64,000 nucleotides of DNA from Streptomyces griseoviridis. GTDB taxonomy: Bacteria; Actinomycetota; Actinomycetes; Streptomycetales; Streptomycetaceae. The notes under the pieces are model-generated. The model did not search any database. It was not told the DNA's origin and saw only the letters and a program-made list of their open reading frames with translations. Below are positions 18,327 to 26,896 of this stretch, one piece after another (position 1 is the first letter of the stretch; each line of letters opens with the position of its first letter). Location: assembly GCF_005222485.1 (NCBI RefSeq), contig NZ_CP029078.1, positions 372,001 to 436,000 of the forward strand. Reading direction: 5' to 3'. A program made the translations under genes and the position numbers.

Positions 18327-18540
18327 GCCATGTTCCTCTGCGGGTGCGACGAGGGATGGTCACAACAGGGCCGAGCCGCTCCGGGCAGGGAGGTGCCAGG
18401 GGTGGGGAGGTCGGGAACGCGGCGCGGCCACTTAGTTCACGGCTTGATTTAAAGGATGACATCAGGGTTCCGGCAACCCCCCGGACCCAGGAATCTTTCA
18501 AGTCGTGTTCACAGCAGGCGGGTTGAACGGCGTGCGGCGT

Positions 18541-19041
18541 TCAGAAAATGAGGCAGGCCAGTTCCTCGGCGAGCCGCACGAGTTCGGCGTCCCGGTCGGC
18601 GAGCAGCCGCGGCATGGCGCCACCGTGGTCGCGCACCGCGCGGCGGGCGGCCGACTCCCAGCCGAGCTGGTCGTCGTGGCGGCGGCGGGCCTTGGGTGAC
18701 GTGGCGGCCACCGTCTCCCACTGCCGGGCGCCGGCGATGCTGCGCAGCAGCCGCAGGAGCTGCGCCCGGCAGGTGACCTGGGGGCGCTGGGCGAGGTGCC
18801 AGAGGAAGGGGACCGTGGCGGGGGTCGCCTCACCGACGACGAAGCCGTACTGGCAGATGCGGTGGCGCAGCCGGTCGACGCCGGTCCTGGCGGCGGCGTC
18901 GTCGCCCGAGGCGATGGCGGCCAGCAGGTAGGGGATGGCGGCGGCGCAGCCGGTCACGTCCGTGAGGTCGCGCCACGGCACCTGTCCGACGTCGTGGAGC
19001 GTGGCGCCGGGTGTCCGGTCCCTCGTGGGGGCGCTCGTCAT
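18541..19041 (-). CDS. Conserved hypothetical protein, HEAT-repeat-like
   Basis: A 166-aa soluble helical protein. Repeated helix pairs (IPYLLAAIASGDDAAARTGVDRLRHRI; TVPFLWHLAQRP...LLRLLRSIAG; AMPRLLADRDAELVRLAEELACLIF) resemble degenerate HEAT repeats, as in many Streptomyces hypotheticals. No catalytic motif is visible. It lies 28 bases downstream of the HATPase gene on the same strand and may be co-transcribed with it. Confidence 0.7.
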   Translation of the reverse strand: MTSAPTRDRTPGATLHDVGQVPWRDLTDVTGCAAAIPYLLAAIASGDDAAARTGVDRLRHRICQYGFVVGEATPATVPFLWHLAQRPQVTCRAQLLRLLRSIAGARQWETVAATSPKARRRHDDQLGWESAARRAVRDHGGAMPRLLADRDAELVRLAEELACLIF

Positions 19042-19069
19042 CGGCGGGCCCCTCGTCGCACGGTCACCC

Positions 19070-19555
19070 TCAGCTCCGGGGCCGCAGGGGCAGCAGGGCC
19101 CAGACGGTCTTGCCGGTCGGCCGGTAGCGGGTCCAGCCCCAGTGGTCGCTGAGCGCCTCGACGACCCGCAGGCCGCGCCCGGCGGTGTCCAGGTCCTTCG
19201 CGGGCGGCGGGTAGGCAGGGAGGTCGTCGCCGTGGTCGGTGACGGAGATCAGCAGATGGGCGGGGCGCAGGGTGAGCTTCAGCCGGATCTCGGCCTCGGC
19301 GGTGTCGAGCGGCCGGTGCGCCCGCGCGTGCCGGACGGCGTTGGCGGTCAGTTCGCCGACGACGGTCCTGGCGTCGTCGGCGAGGTGCTCCGACTCCCAG
19401 GCGGCGAGGGTGCGGACGGTGAACCGGCGGGCCTCGGCGCACTCGTGGGAGGTGCCGGACAGCAGCAGGGCGGCGGCCCTGGGCGTGTGGCGCGGCGGGA
19501 CGTCGGGACGCCCGGTCGGGTCCGACCAAGGGGTCGGGAACGCGGACAACGCCAC
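19070..19555 (-). CDS. ATP-binding protein, anti-sigma-factor-like HATPase
   Basis: A 161-aa protein with a GHKL/HATPase_c_2 domain: the N-box helix VVGELTANAVRHA, the G1 box VTDHGDD and the G2 box TAGRGLRVVEALSDHWGW. Such stand-alone HATPases are abundant in Streptomyces; some are SpoIIAB/RsbW-like anti-sigma factors and some belong to WhiJ-type regulatory sets. The GTG at 19555 has AGGGAGG upstream and is preferred over a longer start at 19600. It is divergent from the DUF397 and XRE genes, completing the trio. Confidence 0.85.
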   Translation of the reverse strand: MALSAFPTPWSDPTGRPDVPPRHTPRAAALLLSGTSHECAEARRFTVRTLAAWESEHLADDARTVVGELTANAVRHARAHRPLDTAEAEIRLKLTLRPAHLLISVTDHGDDLPAYPPPAKDLDTAGRGLRVVEALSDHWGWTRYRPTGKTVWALLPLRPRS

Positions 19556-19758
19556 AGAGCCTCCCTGAACTGAGGTGGTGTCAGGATCGGGCGCCAGCAA
19601 GGGGGTTGACGCGCTGACTATTATCCACGGCGAGAGCGAGCGCGTGCAATTTCACGGGAAATTGCGTGCGCGTACGGCCACCGGAGCCGTGTTCGAACGG
19701 CCCGCCCGAGCGGCGGCGGGCCGGCGGGCACGGCGCGATCGAACGCGAGGAGAGTGCG

Positions 19759-19989
19759 ATGACATCAGTTCCGAACGGCGTACCGGCAGGCTCCCTGGAC
19801 GTCCGCTGGACCAAGAGCCGTCACAGCAACGCGGAGGGCAACTGCGTCGAGGTCGCCGCGCTGCCCGGGGGCGGGGTCGCGGTGCGCAACTCCCGCGATC
19901 CGCACGGGCCCGCGCTGGTGTACACGCCGGCCGAGCTGGCCGCGTTCCTGGCCGGCGCGAAGGACGGCGAGTTCGACCACTTGGTGTGA
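19759..19989 (+). CDS. DUF397 domain protein (WhiJ-associated)
   Basis: A 76-aa protein. The whole length is a DUF397 domain: WTKSRHSNAEGNCVEVA, then VAVRNSRDPHGPALVYTPAELAAFLAGAKDGEFD. These small proteins nearly always sit beside an XRE-DUF5753 regulator and are thought to modulate its DNA binding. GAGGAG precedes the ATG. Confidence 0.9.
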   Translation: MTSVPNGVPAGSLDVRWTKSRHSNAEGNCVEVAALPGGGVAVRNSRDPHGPALVYTPAELAAFLAGAKDGEFDHLV

Positions 19990-20086
19990 GAGCGGCCCGC
20001 GGCGATCCGCGTGGACCGGCCCGTGCGGCATCGGGGGATCCGGTGCGATAATGCGTCCCGTTGTCCCCCCGCGACCGGGAGCCAGG

Positions 20087-21007
20087 ATGCCCTCCGAGTC
20101 ACCGCGCGTCTCCCGTCTCGAACCCTATCTGGCACGTTCCGAACCCGCCCCGACGTTGCTGAAGATGCTGGTCGGCGTGCAGCTCGCGGGGATCCGCGAG
20201 GACGCGGGACTGGCACAGGAACAGGCCGCCCGCGCCGTCGGGTTCAGTCCGGCGAAGCTGTCGCGGATCGAGGCGGGCAAGGGCCGCAGACCGCCCACCG
20301 AACGCGATGTCCGGGCGCTCCTTGAGCTCTACGGCACGGACGGTCACGAGGCGTCGGTGCTGCTGCGGCTCCTGGGGCGGGCCGGGGAGCCGGGCTGGTG
20401 GCAGCGGTACGACAAGCGGCTGCTGCCGGAGTGGTTCGACCGGCTGGTGGGCCTCCAGGAGGCGGCCGTCGCCATCCGCACCTTCGAGATCCAGTACGTT
20501 CCCGGGCTCCTCCAGACGCCCGCCTACGCCCGCGCGGTGGTGGAGCGCGGGCTGCCGACCGCGCCGTCGCGCGAGGTGGAACGGCGGGTCGAACTGCGCG
20601 TGCGGCGCAGCGCGTTGCTGCGCCGCACGGCACCCCCGCAGCTGTGGGCGATCCTCGACGAGTCGGTGCTGCTGCGGGTGCTGGAGAGCCGTGAGGTGAT
20701 GCGCGAGCAGCTCGCCCATCTGGTGGCGATGGCCGCGCTTCCCCATGTCACCGTGCAGATCGTCCCGTTGGACGTCACGAACGCGTCGTCGCCCGCCATC
20801 CCGGTCACGTATCTGCGCTTCGGCGGGCTCGATCTGCCGGACATCGTCTATCTCGAACACATCAGGAGCGCGACGTTCCTCGAGGACCGGGACGAGACGG
20901 AGGAGTACCGGGTGACGCTGGACCGGCTGGCGGACGAGGCGCTCGACCCGAGGGCGTCCCTGGCGATGCTGCGCGAGACCCTCGACCAGCGCTACCGGAC
21001 GCCCTGA
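20087..21007 (+). CDS. XRE family regulator with DUF5753 domain (WhiJ-like)
   Basis: A 306-aa regulator. The helix-turn-helix (LAGIREDAGLAQEQAARAVGFSPAKLSRIEAGKG) is followed by the DUF5753 sensor domain (IRTFEIQYVPGLLQTPAYARAVV ... VTVQIVPLD ... SATFLEDRDETEEYRVTLDRL). Proteins of this kind, with DUF397 partners, control development and secondary metabolism in Streptomyces. The ATG at 20087 has GGGAG 7 bases upstream; an in-frame ATG at 20051 is less well placed. Confidence 0.9.
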   Translation: MPSESPRVSRLEPYLARSEPAPTLLKMLVGVQLAGIREDAGLAQEQAARAVGFSPAKLSRIEAGKGRRPPTERDVRALLELYGTDGHEASVLLRLLGRAGEPGWWQRYDKRLLPEWFDRLVGLQEAAVAIRTFEIQYVPGLLQTPAYARAVVERGLPTAPSREVERRVELRVRRSALLRRTAPPQLWAILDESVLLRVLESREVMREQLAHLVAMAALPHVTVQIVPLDVTNASSPAIPVTYLRFGGLDLPDIVYLEHIRSATFLEDRDETEEYRVTLDRLADEALDPRASLAMLRETLDQRYRTP

Positions 21008-21022
21008 CCCGCGCGCCACCCC

Positions 21023-21841
21023 CTATCCGATCCTGCCCACTCCCCCGAACTCGATCCACTCCTGGGTGAGTTGCCGGGGCACCACGTCGCTGTCCGGCCG
21101 CCAGGTGGAGACCTCGACCAGGCCGGGCGACAGGACCTCAAGGCCCTCGAACCACTCGGCGACGTCCCTCTCCTCGCGGACCCGTCCCCAGTGCCCCTGG
21201 GTCGCCTGGTTCATGAAGTCCGTGACGAAGTCCCTGACCTCCGCGTCGTCGCTGACGAGTTGGCACATCACCAGGAAGCTGCCGGGGGCGAGCCGTTCAC
21301 GGACCCGGCGCACCACGGCGGGCGGGCCCTCGGTGTCGCTGTCGGGGATGCAGTGGAACACCGAGTTGAACAGCACCGCCACCGGCAGCGACGGGTCGAT
21401 GAGCCGCCGGGTGTCGGGGTGGGTGAAGATCCGCTCGGTGTCGCGCAGGTCGGCCTGGATGACGGCGGTCCGCTCGTTCTGCTCCAGCAGGGCGCGGCCG
21501 TGCACCAGGACCATCGGGTCGTTGTCGACGTACACCACCCGGGAGTCCGGGTCGACGGCCTGCGCCACCTGGTGGACGTTGTCCTGGGTGGGCAGCCCTG
21601 AGCCGTGGTCGAGGAACTGCCGCACCCCGTACTCCCGGGCCAGGGTGCCCACCATCCGCTGCAGGAAGCGGCGGTTGTTGAGGGCGAGCGCCCGGGTGCT
21701 GGGCACCACCTTGTCCAGTTCCTCGCAGGCCGCCCGGTCCACGGCGTAGTTGTCCTTGCCGCCCAGGTAGTGGTCGTACATGCGCGCGGCCGTCGGCACG
21801 GCGGCGTCGATCGTGGTGGACAGTTTCTTCCCGGACTCCAT
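21023..21841 (-). CDS. SAM-dependent methyltransferase, DUF574/Methyltransf_19 type
   Basis: A 272-aa protein of the PF04672 family common in actinobacteria. The N-terminal PTAARMYDHYLGGKDNYAVDR is the family signature; the SAM-binding segment is FLDHGSGLPTQDNVHQVA with the acidic residue of VVYVDNDPMV. Substrates of the family are largely unknown, and WhiJ-type loci often carry one nearby. GGGGGAG precedes the ATG. It converges on the XRE gene, stop to stop 15 bases apart. Confidence 0.9.
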   Translation of the reverse strand: MESGKKLSTTIDAAVPTAARMYDHYLGGKDNYAVDRAACEELDKVVPSTRALALNNRRFLQRMVGTLAREYGVRQFLDHGSGLPTQDNVHQVAQAVDPDSRVVYVDNDPMVLVHGRALLEQNERTAVIQADLRDTERIFTHPDTRRLIDPSLPVAVLFNSVFHCIPDSDTEGPPAVVRRVRERLAPGSFLVMCQLVSDDAEVRDFVTDFMNQATQGHWGRVREERDVAEWFEGLEVLSPGLVEVSTWRPDSDVVPRQLTQEWIEFGGVGRIG

Positions 21842-22032
21842 CGTCTCCCCCGGCTGGCAGGTCCGGTCGCCTTGGTGACCGGCTCGGCTGGCCGCTCATC
21901 CTAGGGAGGCGGCGGACGCCACGGCCACCCCTTGATCGGAGGACGGCGCGTTTGCCCCCGGCACCGGCCGGATCCGGCCACCGCCCAGGCGGCGCACGGG
22001 GGTTCACCGCCGTCACACCCGCCCCGCGGTGC

Positions 22033-22800
22033 TCACCAGGCGCTCGACTCGACGGCGACGACCGGGACGAGCGCGTTGCGGAGCGTCTCCAGGAAGGTGA
22101 CGACCTCGGCGGCGACGGAGCGGTGCTGGAGGTCGTTGAGGACGTCGTGGTGGGCGCCGCGCACCACCGAGAGCCGGGCGCGCGGCCAGGTCGTGGCCGT
22201 GCGGCGCAGCGCGGCGCGGTCGGCGAGCGGGTCGGCGTCCCCGACGAGGAGCAGCACGGGCAGGTCGGGCCCGGTGTGGCCGATCCCGGCGGCCAGGGCG
22301 GGCGGGACGGGGGTGTCGAGGGTGCCGCGGCGGACCCCGGTGTCGTCGGTGAGGGTGCCCCGGTGGGTGGGGCAGGCGGTGCGGGCGTCGAGTTCGTCGT
22401 CCCAGGTGCCGTTGGTGGCGGCGGTGGCGGCGGGCGGTCCGGCGAGGACGGCGGCGGCCGGGGCGAGGCCGGGCGGCAGCGCGGCACGGCCGAGCAGTGC
22501 CGCGATCGCGAGGGCGCCGGTGTCGGCGCCCACCAGGACGACGGGTGCGACGACGCCGTCGTCACCGGCCGCGTCGGCGACGGCGTCGGCGAGGCCGGCC
22601 GCGAAGCGGTCCAGGGCGTCGTCGAGGCCGTCGGGGCGCGGGTCGGGGGCGTCCACGACGCGGACCCGGTAGGCGTCGGCGGCCAGCCGTCGGCCGAAGC
22701 GGGTGTAGGTGGCGCGGGTCTCGCCGCGTCCGGGGACCACGACGACGGTGCCCCGCACCCGCAGCCCGTGAGGAGCGTGGTGGTCGGTGTACTCGGTCAT
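22033..22800 (-). CDS. Alpha/beta hydrolase of the organosulfur locus
   Basis: A 255-aa alpha/beta-hydrolase. The core beta-strand RGTVVVVPGRGE leads to the nucleophile elbow VGADTG, with Asp93 where lipases have Ser; acid LVGDADPLAD and the His region GAHHDVLND (H217/H218) follow. An Asp elbow is known from dehalogenase-type members. It ends the long minus-strand run after the flavin monooxygenase (105-base gap) and has AGGAG before its ATG. It probably processes a product or precursor of the monooxygenase substrate (inferred from position). Confidence 0.75.
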   Translation of the reverse strand: MTEYTDHHAPHGLRVRGTVVVVPGRGETRATYTRFGRRLAADAYRVRVVDAPDPRPDGLDDALDRFAAGLADAVADAAGDDGVVAPVVLVGADTGALAIAALLGRAALPPGLAPAAAVLAGPPAATAATNGTWDDELDARTACPTHRGTLTDDTGVRRGTLDTPVPPALAAGIGHTGPDLPVLLLVGDADPLADRAALRRTATTWPRARLSVVRGAHHDVLNDLQHRSVAAEVVTFLETLRNALVPVVAVESSAW

Positions 22801-22905
22801 CTCATGCTCCTGCGGTGTCGGGCGTCGGGGGGACGGGGGTCGGGTGGACGGGTGGGAGAGAGCGGGGCGTCGGCGGCGGGGCGGGCCGCGTGCCGTGCGG
22901 GCGGC

Positions 22906-24249
22906 TCACGCGTCGGCGGCGAGGGCGGGCTCGCGGGTGTGGCGGTTGGCGGGGACCGGCAGGCCGAGGTTGCCGCGCAGGGTATCGGCCGCGTACGCGG
23001 TGCGGAACAGGCCGCGCTTCTGGAGCAGCGGGACCACGCCGTCGACGAAGAGTTCGAGGTCGTCGTCGGTGCGGAAGGCGAGGTTGATGCCGTCGAGGGT
23101 GCCGGCCGCGAACCAGTGCTCGATGGCGTCGGCGACGGTGTCGGGGGCGCCGACGAACGGCGAGCGGCGGAACGCGTTGGCGGACTCGGCGACCTGACGT
23201 AGCGTCAGCCGCTCTTCGGTGGCGCGGGCGATGAGGGACGCGGCGGCGGTCCTGCCGCCCTTCTCGGCGAGGTGGGCGATGTCGGGGAAGGGCGCGTCGA
23301 GGTCGTGGCCGGAGAAGTCGTAGGCGCCGAAGGAGCGGCCGAGCAGGGCGAGGTTGCGGTCGAGGTCGTTGTCCTCGTCGAAGATCTCCCGTTCGCGGCG
23401 CCGCGCCGCCTCGTCGGTGGCGGCGACGACCGGGGAGCCGTGGATGAAGATCTTGATGTGCTCGGGGTCGCGGCCGTGGGCGGCGGTGCGCCGCTTGATG
23501 TCGGCGTAGTACTCCTGGGCCTGTTCGAGCGAGCCGCCGGGCGCGTAGATGCCCTCGGCGACCCGGGCGGCGAGGTCGCGGCCCTCCTCGGAGACCCCGG
23601 CCTGGAAGACGACCGGCTGGCCCTGCGGTGAGCGGGACAGGTTGAGCGGTCCCGCGACCTTGAAGTGCTCGCCCTCGTGGCGGAGTTCGTGCAGCTTCGA
23701 CGGGTCGAGGAACAGGTTGCGCTCGACGTCGGCGGGGAACGCGTCGTCCTCGTAGGAGTCCCACAGTCCGCGGGCGACCTGCACGAACTCCAGGGCGCGG
23801 GCGTAGCGGGTGGCGTAGTCGAGGTGTTCGTCGAGCCCGTAGTTCCTCGCGGTGCCGGTGTCGAAGCTGGTGACGACGTTCCAGCCGGCCCGGCCGCCGC
23901 TGATGTGGTCGAGGGAGGCGAAGCGGCGGGCGAGGTTGAAGGGCGAGTTGTAGGTGGAACTCGCCGTGCCGACCAGGCCGATGTGCCGGGTGTGGGTGGC
24001 GACCGCGGACAACAGGGTGAGCGGTTCGAGGCGGTTGAGGTAGTGGGCCGGGTAGGTGGCGTTGATGAACTGGCTGTCGACGATGAACAGGGCGTCGAAC
24101 AGGGCGTGTTCGGCGGCCTTGGCCTGCCGGATGTAGTAGTTGACGTCGATGCTGGCGTTCTTGGCGACCCGGGGGTCCTTCCACAGGCCGTGCTGGCCGG
24201 GGCCGCCGACGCCGTAGGGGTGGAGGGCGAGGTGCAGGGGGCGGGGCAT
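22906..24249 (-). CDS. NtaA/SnaA/DszA family FMN-dependent monooxygenase
   Basis: A 447-aa luciferase-like monooxygenase (YHPYGVGG, NASIDVNYYIRQAKAAE, DHISGGRAGWNVVTSF, SRSPQGQPVVFQAGVSEEGRDLAARVAEGIYAP are family features). Members use FMNH2 from a separate reductase to cleave C-S or C-N bonds in compounds such as dibenzothiophene sulfone, dimethyl sulfide or nitrilotriacetate. Its position after an importer preceded by a Cys-rich leader peptide points to sulfur release from an imported organosulfur compound. AAGGGAAG precedes the ATG. No flavin reductase gene is nearby. Confidence 0.9.
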   Translation of the reverse strand: MPRPLHLALHPYGVGGPGQHGLWKDPRVAKNASIDVNYYIRQAKAAEHALFDALFIVDSQFINATYPAHYLNRLEPLTLLSAVATHTRHIGLVGTASSTYNSPFNLARRFASLDHISGGRAGWNVVTSFDTGTARNYGLDEHLDYATRYARALEFVQVARGLWDSYEDDAFPADVERNLFLDPSKLHELRHEGEHFKVAGPLNLSRSPQGQPVVFQAGVSEEGRDLAARVAEGIYAPGGSLEQAQEYYADIKRRTAAHGRDPEHIKIFIHGSPVVAATDEAARRREREIFDEDNDLDRNLALLGRSFGAYDFSGHDLDAPFPDIAHLAEKGGRTAAASLIARATEERLTLRQVAESANAFRRSPFVGAPDTVADAIEHWFAAGTLDGINLAFRTDDDLELFVDGVVPLLQKRGLFRTAYAADTLRGNLGLPVPANRHTREPALAADA

Positions 24250-24297
24250 GGTTCTTCCCTTGGGTGCGAGTGGGTCCAGGCGGACGCGAGAGCGGGG

Positions 24298-25140
24298 TCA
24301 GGCGGGCAGGAGGGCGCGCAGGGCGTCGCGTTCGGCACGGTCGGCGGGGGCCGGGCCGCGCAGGGTGGGCGCGGAGCCGACCAGCAGCCGGGTGTAGGGG
24401 TGGCGGGGCGCGCCGATGACGGCGGCCGCGGTGCCGGTCTCGACCTGTTCGCCCCGGTGGAGCACGGCGATCCGGTCGGCGACGCCGGCGACCGAGCCGA
24501 GGTCGTGGGAGATGAAGACGAGGGCGGTCCCGGCGTCGCGGAGTTCCTTGAGGATCTCCAGGACCTGGACGCGGTTGGCCGAGTCCAGGGCGCTGACCGG
24601 TTCGTCGAGGATGAGCAGCCGTGGTTCGGTGATCAACGCCCGTGCCACGGCGACGCGTTGGCGTTGGCCGCCGGAGACCTCGCCGGGCAGCCGGTCGAGG
24701 AGTTCGCCGTCGAGCCGTACCCGGGCGAGCAGCGCGCGGGCCCGTTCGACGGCGTCGGCGCGCGGTACGCCCCGCACCAGGAGCGGTTCGGTGAGCGACT
24801 GGCCGACGGTGAGGTCGGGGTCGAGGCTGCGCAGCGGGTCCTGGAAGACGTACTGGACGGTTCCGCGCAGGCGCAGGGCGCGCCACTGGCGGCGGCCGTG
24901 CCGGGTGACGTCCTCGCCGTCGACGAGGATCGTGCCGGCCGAGGGCTCGACCAGGCCGAGGACGGTCCTGGCGAGGGTGGACTTGCCTGATCCGGTCTCG
25001 CCGATGACTCCGACGGCCTCGCCGGGGTCGACCCGCAGGGTGAGGTCGTCGAGGGCGCGGCGGCGCCTGCGGCGCGGGCCGTAGTGGACGGTGAGGCCGG
25101 TGATGTCGAGGACGGGTCCGGCGGGCGTCGGGGTGCTCAC
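24298..25140 (-). CDS. ABC transporter ATPase, DppF/OppF type
   Basis: A 280-aa ATPase with Walker A GETGSGKST, Q-loop VFQDPLRSLDPDLTV, signature VSGGQRQRVAVARAL, Walker B LLILDEPVSALD and switch H in FISHDLGSV. The C-terminal RHPYTRLLVGSAP is the oligopeptide-transporter extension. Its GTG overlaps the stop of the partner ATPase (GTGA). The two ATPases form the heterodimer powering the importer encoded upstream. Confidence 0.93.
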   Translation of the reverse strand: MSTPTPAGPVLDITGLTVHYGPRRRRRRALDDLTLRVDPGEAVGVIGETGSGKSTLARTVLGLVEPSAGTILVDGEDVTRHGRRQWRALRLRGTVQYVFQDPLRSLDPDLTVGQSLTEPLLVRGVPRADAVERARALLARVRLDGELLDRLPGEVSGGQRQRVAVARALITEPRLLILDEPVSALDSANRVQVLEILKELRDAGTALVFISHDLGSVAGVADRIAVLHRGEQVETGTAAAVIGAPRHPYTRLLVGSAPTLRGPAPADRAERDALRALLPA

Positions 25141-26006
25141 GCGTTCTCCTCGGGGGTGCGGAACCTCTCCAGTCCGTACTGCTCGTGCTCGTCGATGAGC
25201 AGCCGGGTGTAGGCGTGGCGCGGCCGGTGCAGGACGGCGGCGGTGGGGCCCTGTTCGACGACCTCGCCCTGCCGCATCACGAGGACCTCGTCGCACCGCT
25301 GGGCGACGAGGGCGAGGTCGTGGGAGACGAGGACGAGGCCGAGTCCGGTGCGCTCGCGCAGGTCGTCGAGGAGGTCGAGGATCTCGGCCTGGACGGTGAC
25401 GTCGAGGGCGGTGGTGGCCTCGTCGGCGATCAGGACGCGCGGGTCGGCGGCGACCGCGGCCGCGATCAGGACGCGTTGCAGCATGCCGCCGGAGAGTTCG
25501 TGGGGGTACTGGACCCGGACCAGCTCCGGGTCGCGCAGCCGGACGGCGCTCAGCAGCCCGAGGGCGTGGGCGCGGGCGGCCCGGCGCCCCAGTCCCCTCT
25601 TGACGCGCAGCACTTCGGCGATCTGCTCGCCGACCCGGATCGAGGGGTTGAGGTAGGAGGCCGGGTCCTGGAAGACGGCGCTGATGACGGAGCCGCGCAC
25701 GGCCGTCCACCCGCGCGGGGTGAGGGTCGCGATGTCGGTGCCGTCGAGTTCGATGGTGCCGTGGGTGACCTCGAAGTGGGCGGGGAGGATGCCGAGGGCG
25801 GCCCGGCAGGTGAGGGTCTTGCCGCTGCCCGACTCGCCGACGATGCCGACGGTCTTGCCCGAGGTGACGTCGAAGCTGACGCCGTGGACGATCTCGCGGC
25901 CCGCGGCCCGGTCGGCGATCCGCACGTCGCGCAGGGACAACACCGGCCGGGCGGGGGCCCGTTCGGGGGCGGGCGCGGTGCCGGTCGCCGGGGAGAGGGT
26001 CGTCAT
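25137..26006 (-). CDS. ABC transporter ATPase, DppD/OppD type
   Basis: A 289-aa ATPase with Walker A GESGSGKTL, Q-loop VFQDPASYLNP, signature LSGGMLQRVLIAAAV, Walker B VLIADEATTALD, LVSHDLALVAQ and the C-terminal RHAYTRLLIDEHEQYG. Overlaps the DppC-type permease stop by ATGA and the next ATPase by GTGA, so the four transporter genes are tightly coupled. Confidence 0.93.
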   Translation of the reverse strand: MTTLSPATGTAPAPERAPARPVLSLRDVRIADRAAGREIVHGVSFDVTSGKTVGIVGESGSGKTLTCRAALGILPAHFEVTHGTIELDGTDIATLTPRGWTAVRGSVISAVFQDPASYLNPSIRVGEQIAEVLRVKRGLGRRAARAHALGLLSAVRLRDPELVRVQYPHELSGGMLQRVLIAAAVAADPRVLIADEATTALDVTVQAEILDLLDDLRERTGLGLVLVSHDLALVAQRCDEVLVMRQGEVVEQGPTAAVLHRPRHAYTRLLIDEHEQYGLERFRTPEENA

Positions 26007-26893
26007 CGGGTGCCTCCGGAGGGGACGGGGTCGGCGTCGGCCGTGCGGTGGGCGCGGGCCGTGCGGCGTCCGGCGAGGGCGCGGCCCGCCTCGCCCGAGG
26101 CGTCGCGGATCGCGTCGGCGAGGAGGTTGCTCGCCCACACGGTGAGGGTGATGAGGAGCGCGGGGGCGAGCGGCGCCCACGGCCGTTGGCCGAGGTAGCC
26201 GAGGTCGGAGGCGAGGAGGCCGCCCCAGGTGGGCGCGGGCGGCTGCACGCCGATGCCGAGGAAGGTCAGGCTGGAGACGATGACGAAGCCGACGCCGATG
26301 GTCTGGGCGAGGGCGACCGCGATCGGCGGGAGGACCTTGGCCCACACATGGCGGCGCACGATCCAGCCGGTGGAGGCGCCGGCGACGATCGCCGCCTCGA
26401 CGTACGGGGAGCGCGCCACCGCGAGGGTCGCGGCCCGCGCCACCCGGTAGAACAGGGGTGACACGAGGACGCCGGTCACCAGCATGGCCTGGGTGATGCC
26501 GTTGCCGAGCAGCGCGATCACGGCGACCGCGAAGAGCAGGAACGGCAGCGCGACCAGGGTGTCGGCGAGGCGCAGGGTGATCCATTCGAAGACCCGGCCG
26601 AGCTGCACCGACAGGATGCCGGGCAGCACGCCGACGACCAGGGCGGTCAGGGCGACCTCGAGGGAGCCGAGGACGCTGACCCGGGAGCCGTCGAGCAGCC
26701 GGCTGAGAACGTCCCGGCCGAGGTGGTCGGTGCCGAGCCAGTGCGCCGAGGAGACGGCGGCGAGGGTGTCGTCGCTGGTGGCCAGCGGGTTCTGCGGGGC
26801 GAGGAGCGGGCCGAGGAGCGCGAGCAGGGCGATCAGGGCCAGGAGCGCGACGGCGATCCTGCCGGTGGTGAGGGAGAGGACGTTGCGCACCAT
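26003..26893 (-). CDS. ABC transporter permease, DppC type
   Basis: A 296-aa permease. After the first membrane helix it has the DppC extracellular HWLGTDHLGRDVLSRLL motif, then five further membrane segments and the EAA-like loop VEAAIVAGASTGWIVRRHVW. Forms the channel with the DppB-type protein, whose gene ends 3 bases before this ATG (GGAG upstream). Confidence 0.93.
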   Translation of the reverse strand: MVRNVLSLTTGRIAVALLALIALLALLGPLLAPQNPLATSDDTLAAVSSAHWLGTDHLGRDVLSRLLDGSRVSVLGSLEVALTALVVGVLPGILSVQLGRVFEWITLRLADTLVALPFLLFAVAVIALLGNGITQAMLVTGVLVSPLFYRVARAATLAVARSPYVEAAIVAGASTGWIVRRHVWAKVLPPIAVALAQTIGVGFVIVSSLTFLGIGVQPPAPTWGGLLASDLGYLGQRPWAPLAPALLITLTVWASNLLADAIRDASGEAGRALAGRRTARAHRTADADPVPSGGTR

Positions 26894-26896
26894 GGT

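Noticed and set aside
15735..18452. 905-codon plus-strand frame opposite the beta-helix gene
   Set aside because: Antisense of a well-formed secreted protein with signal peptide and two discoidin domains; no recognisable domain in this frame.
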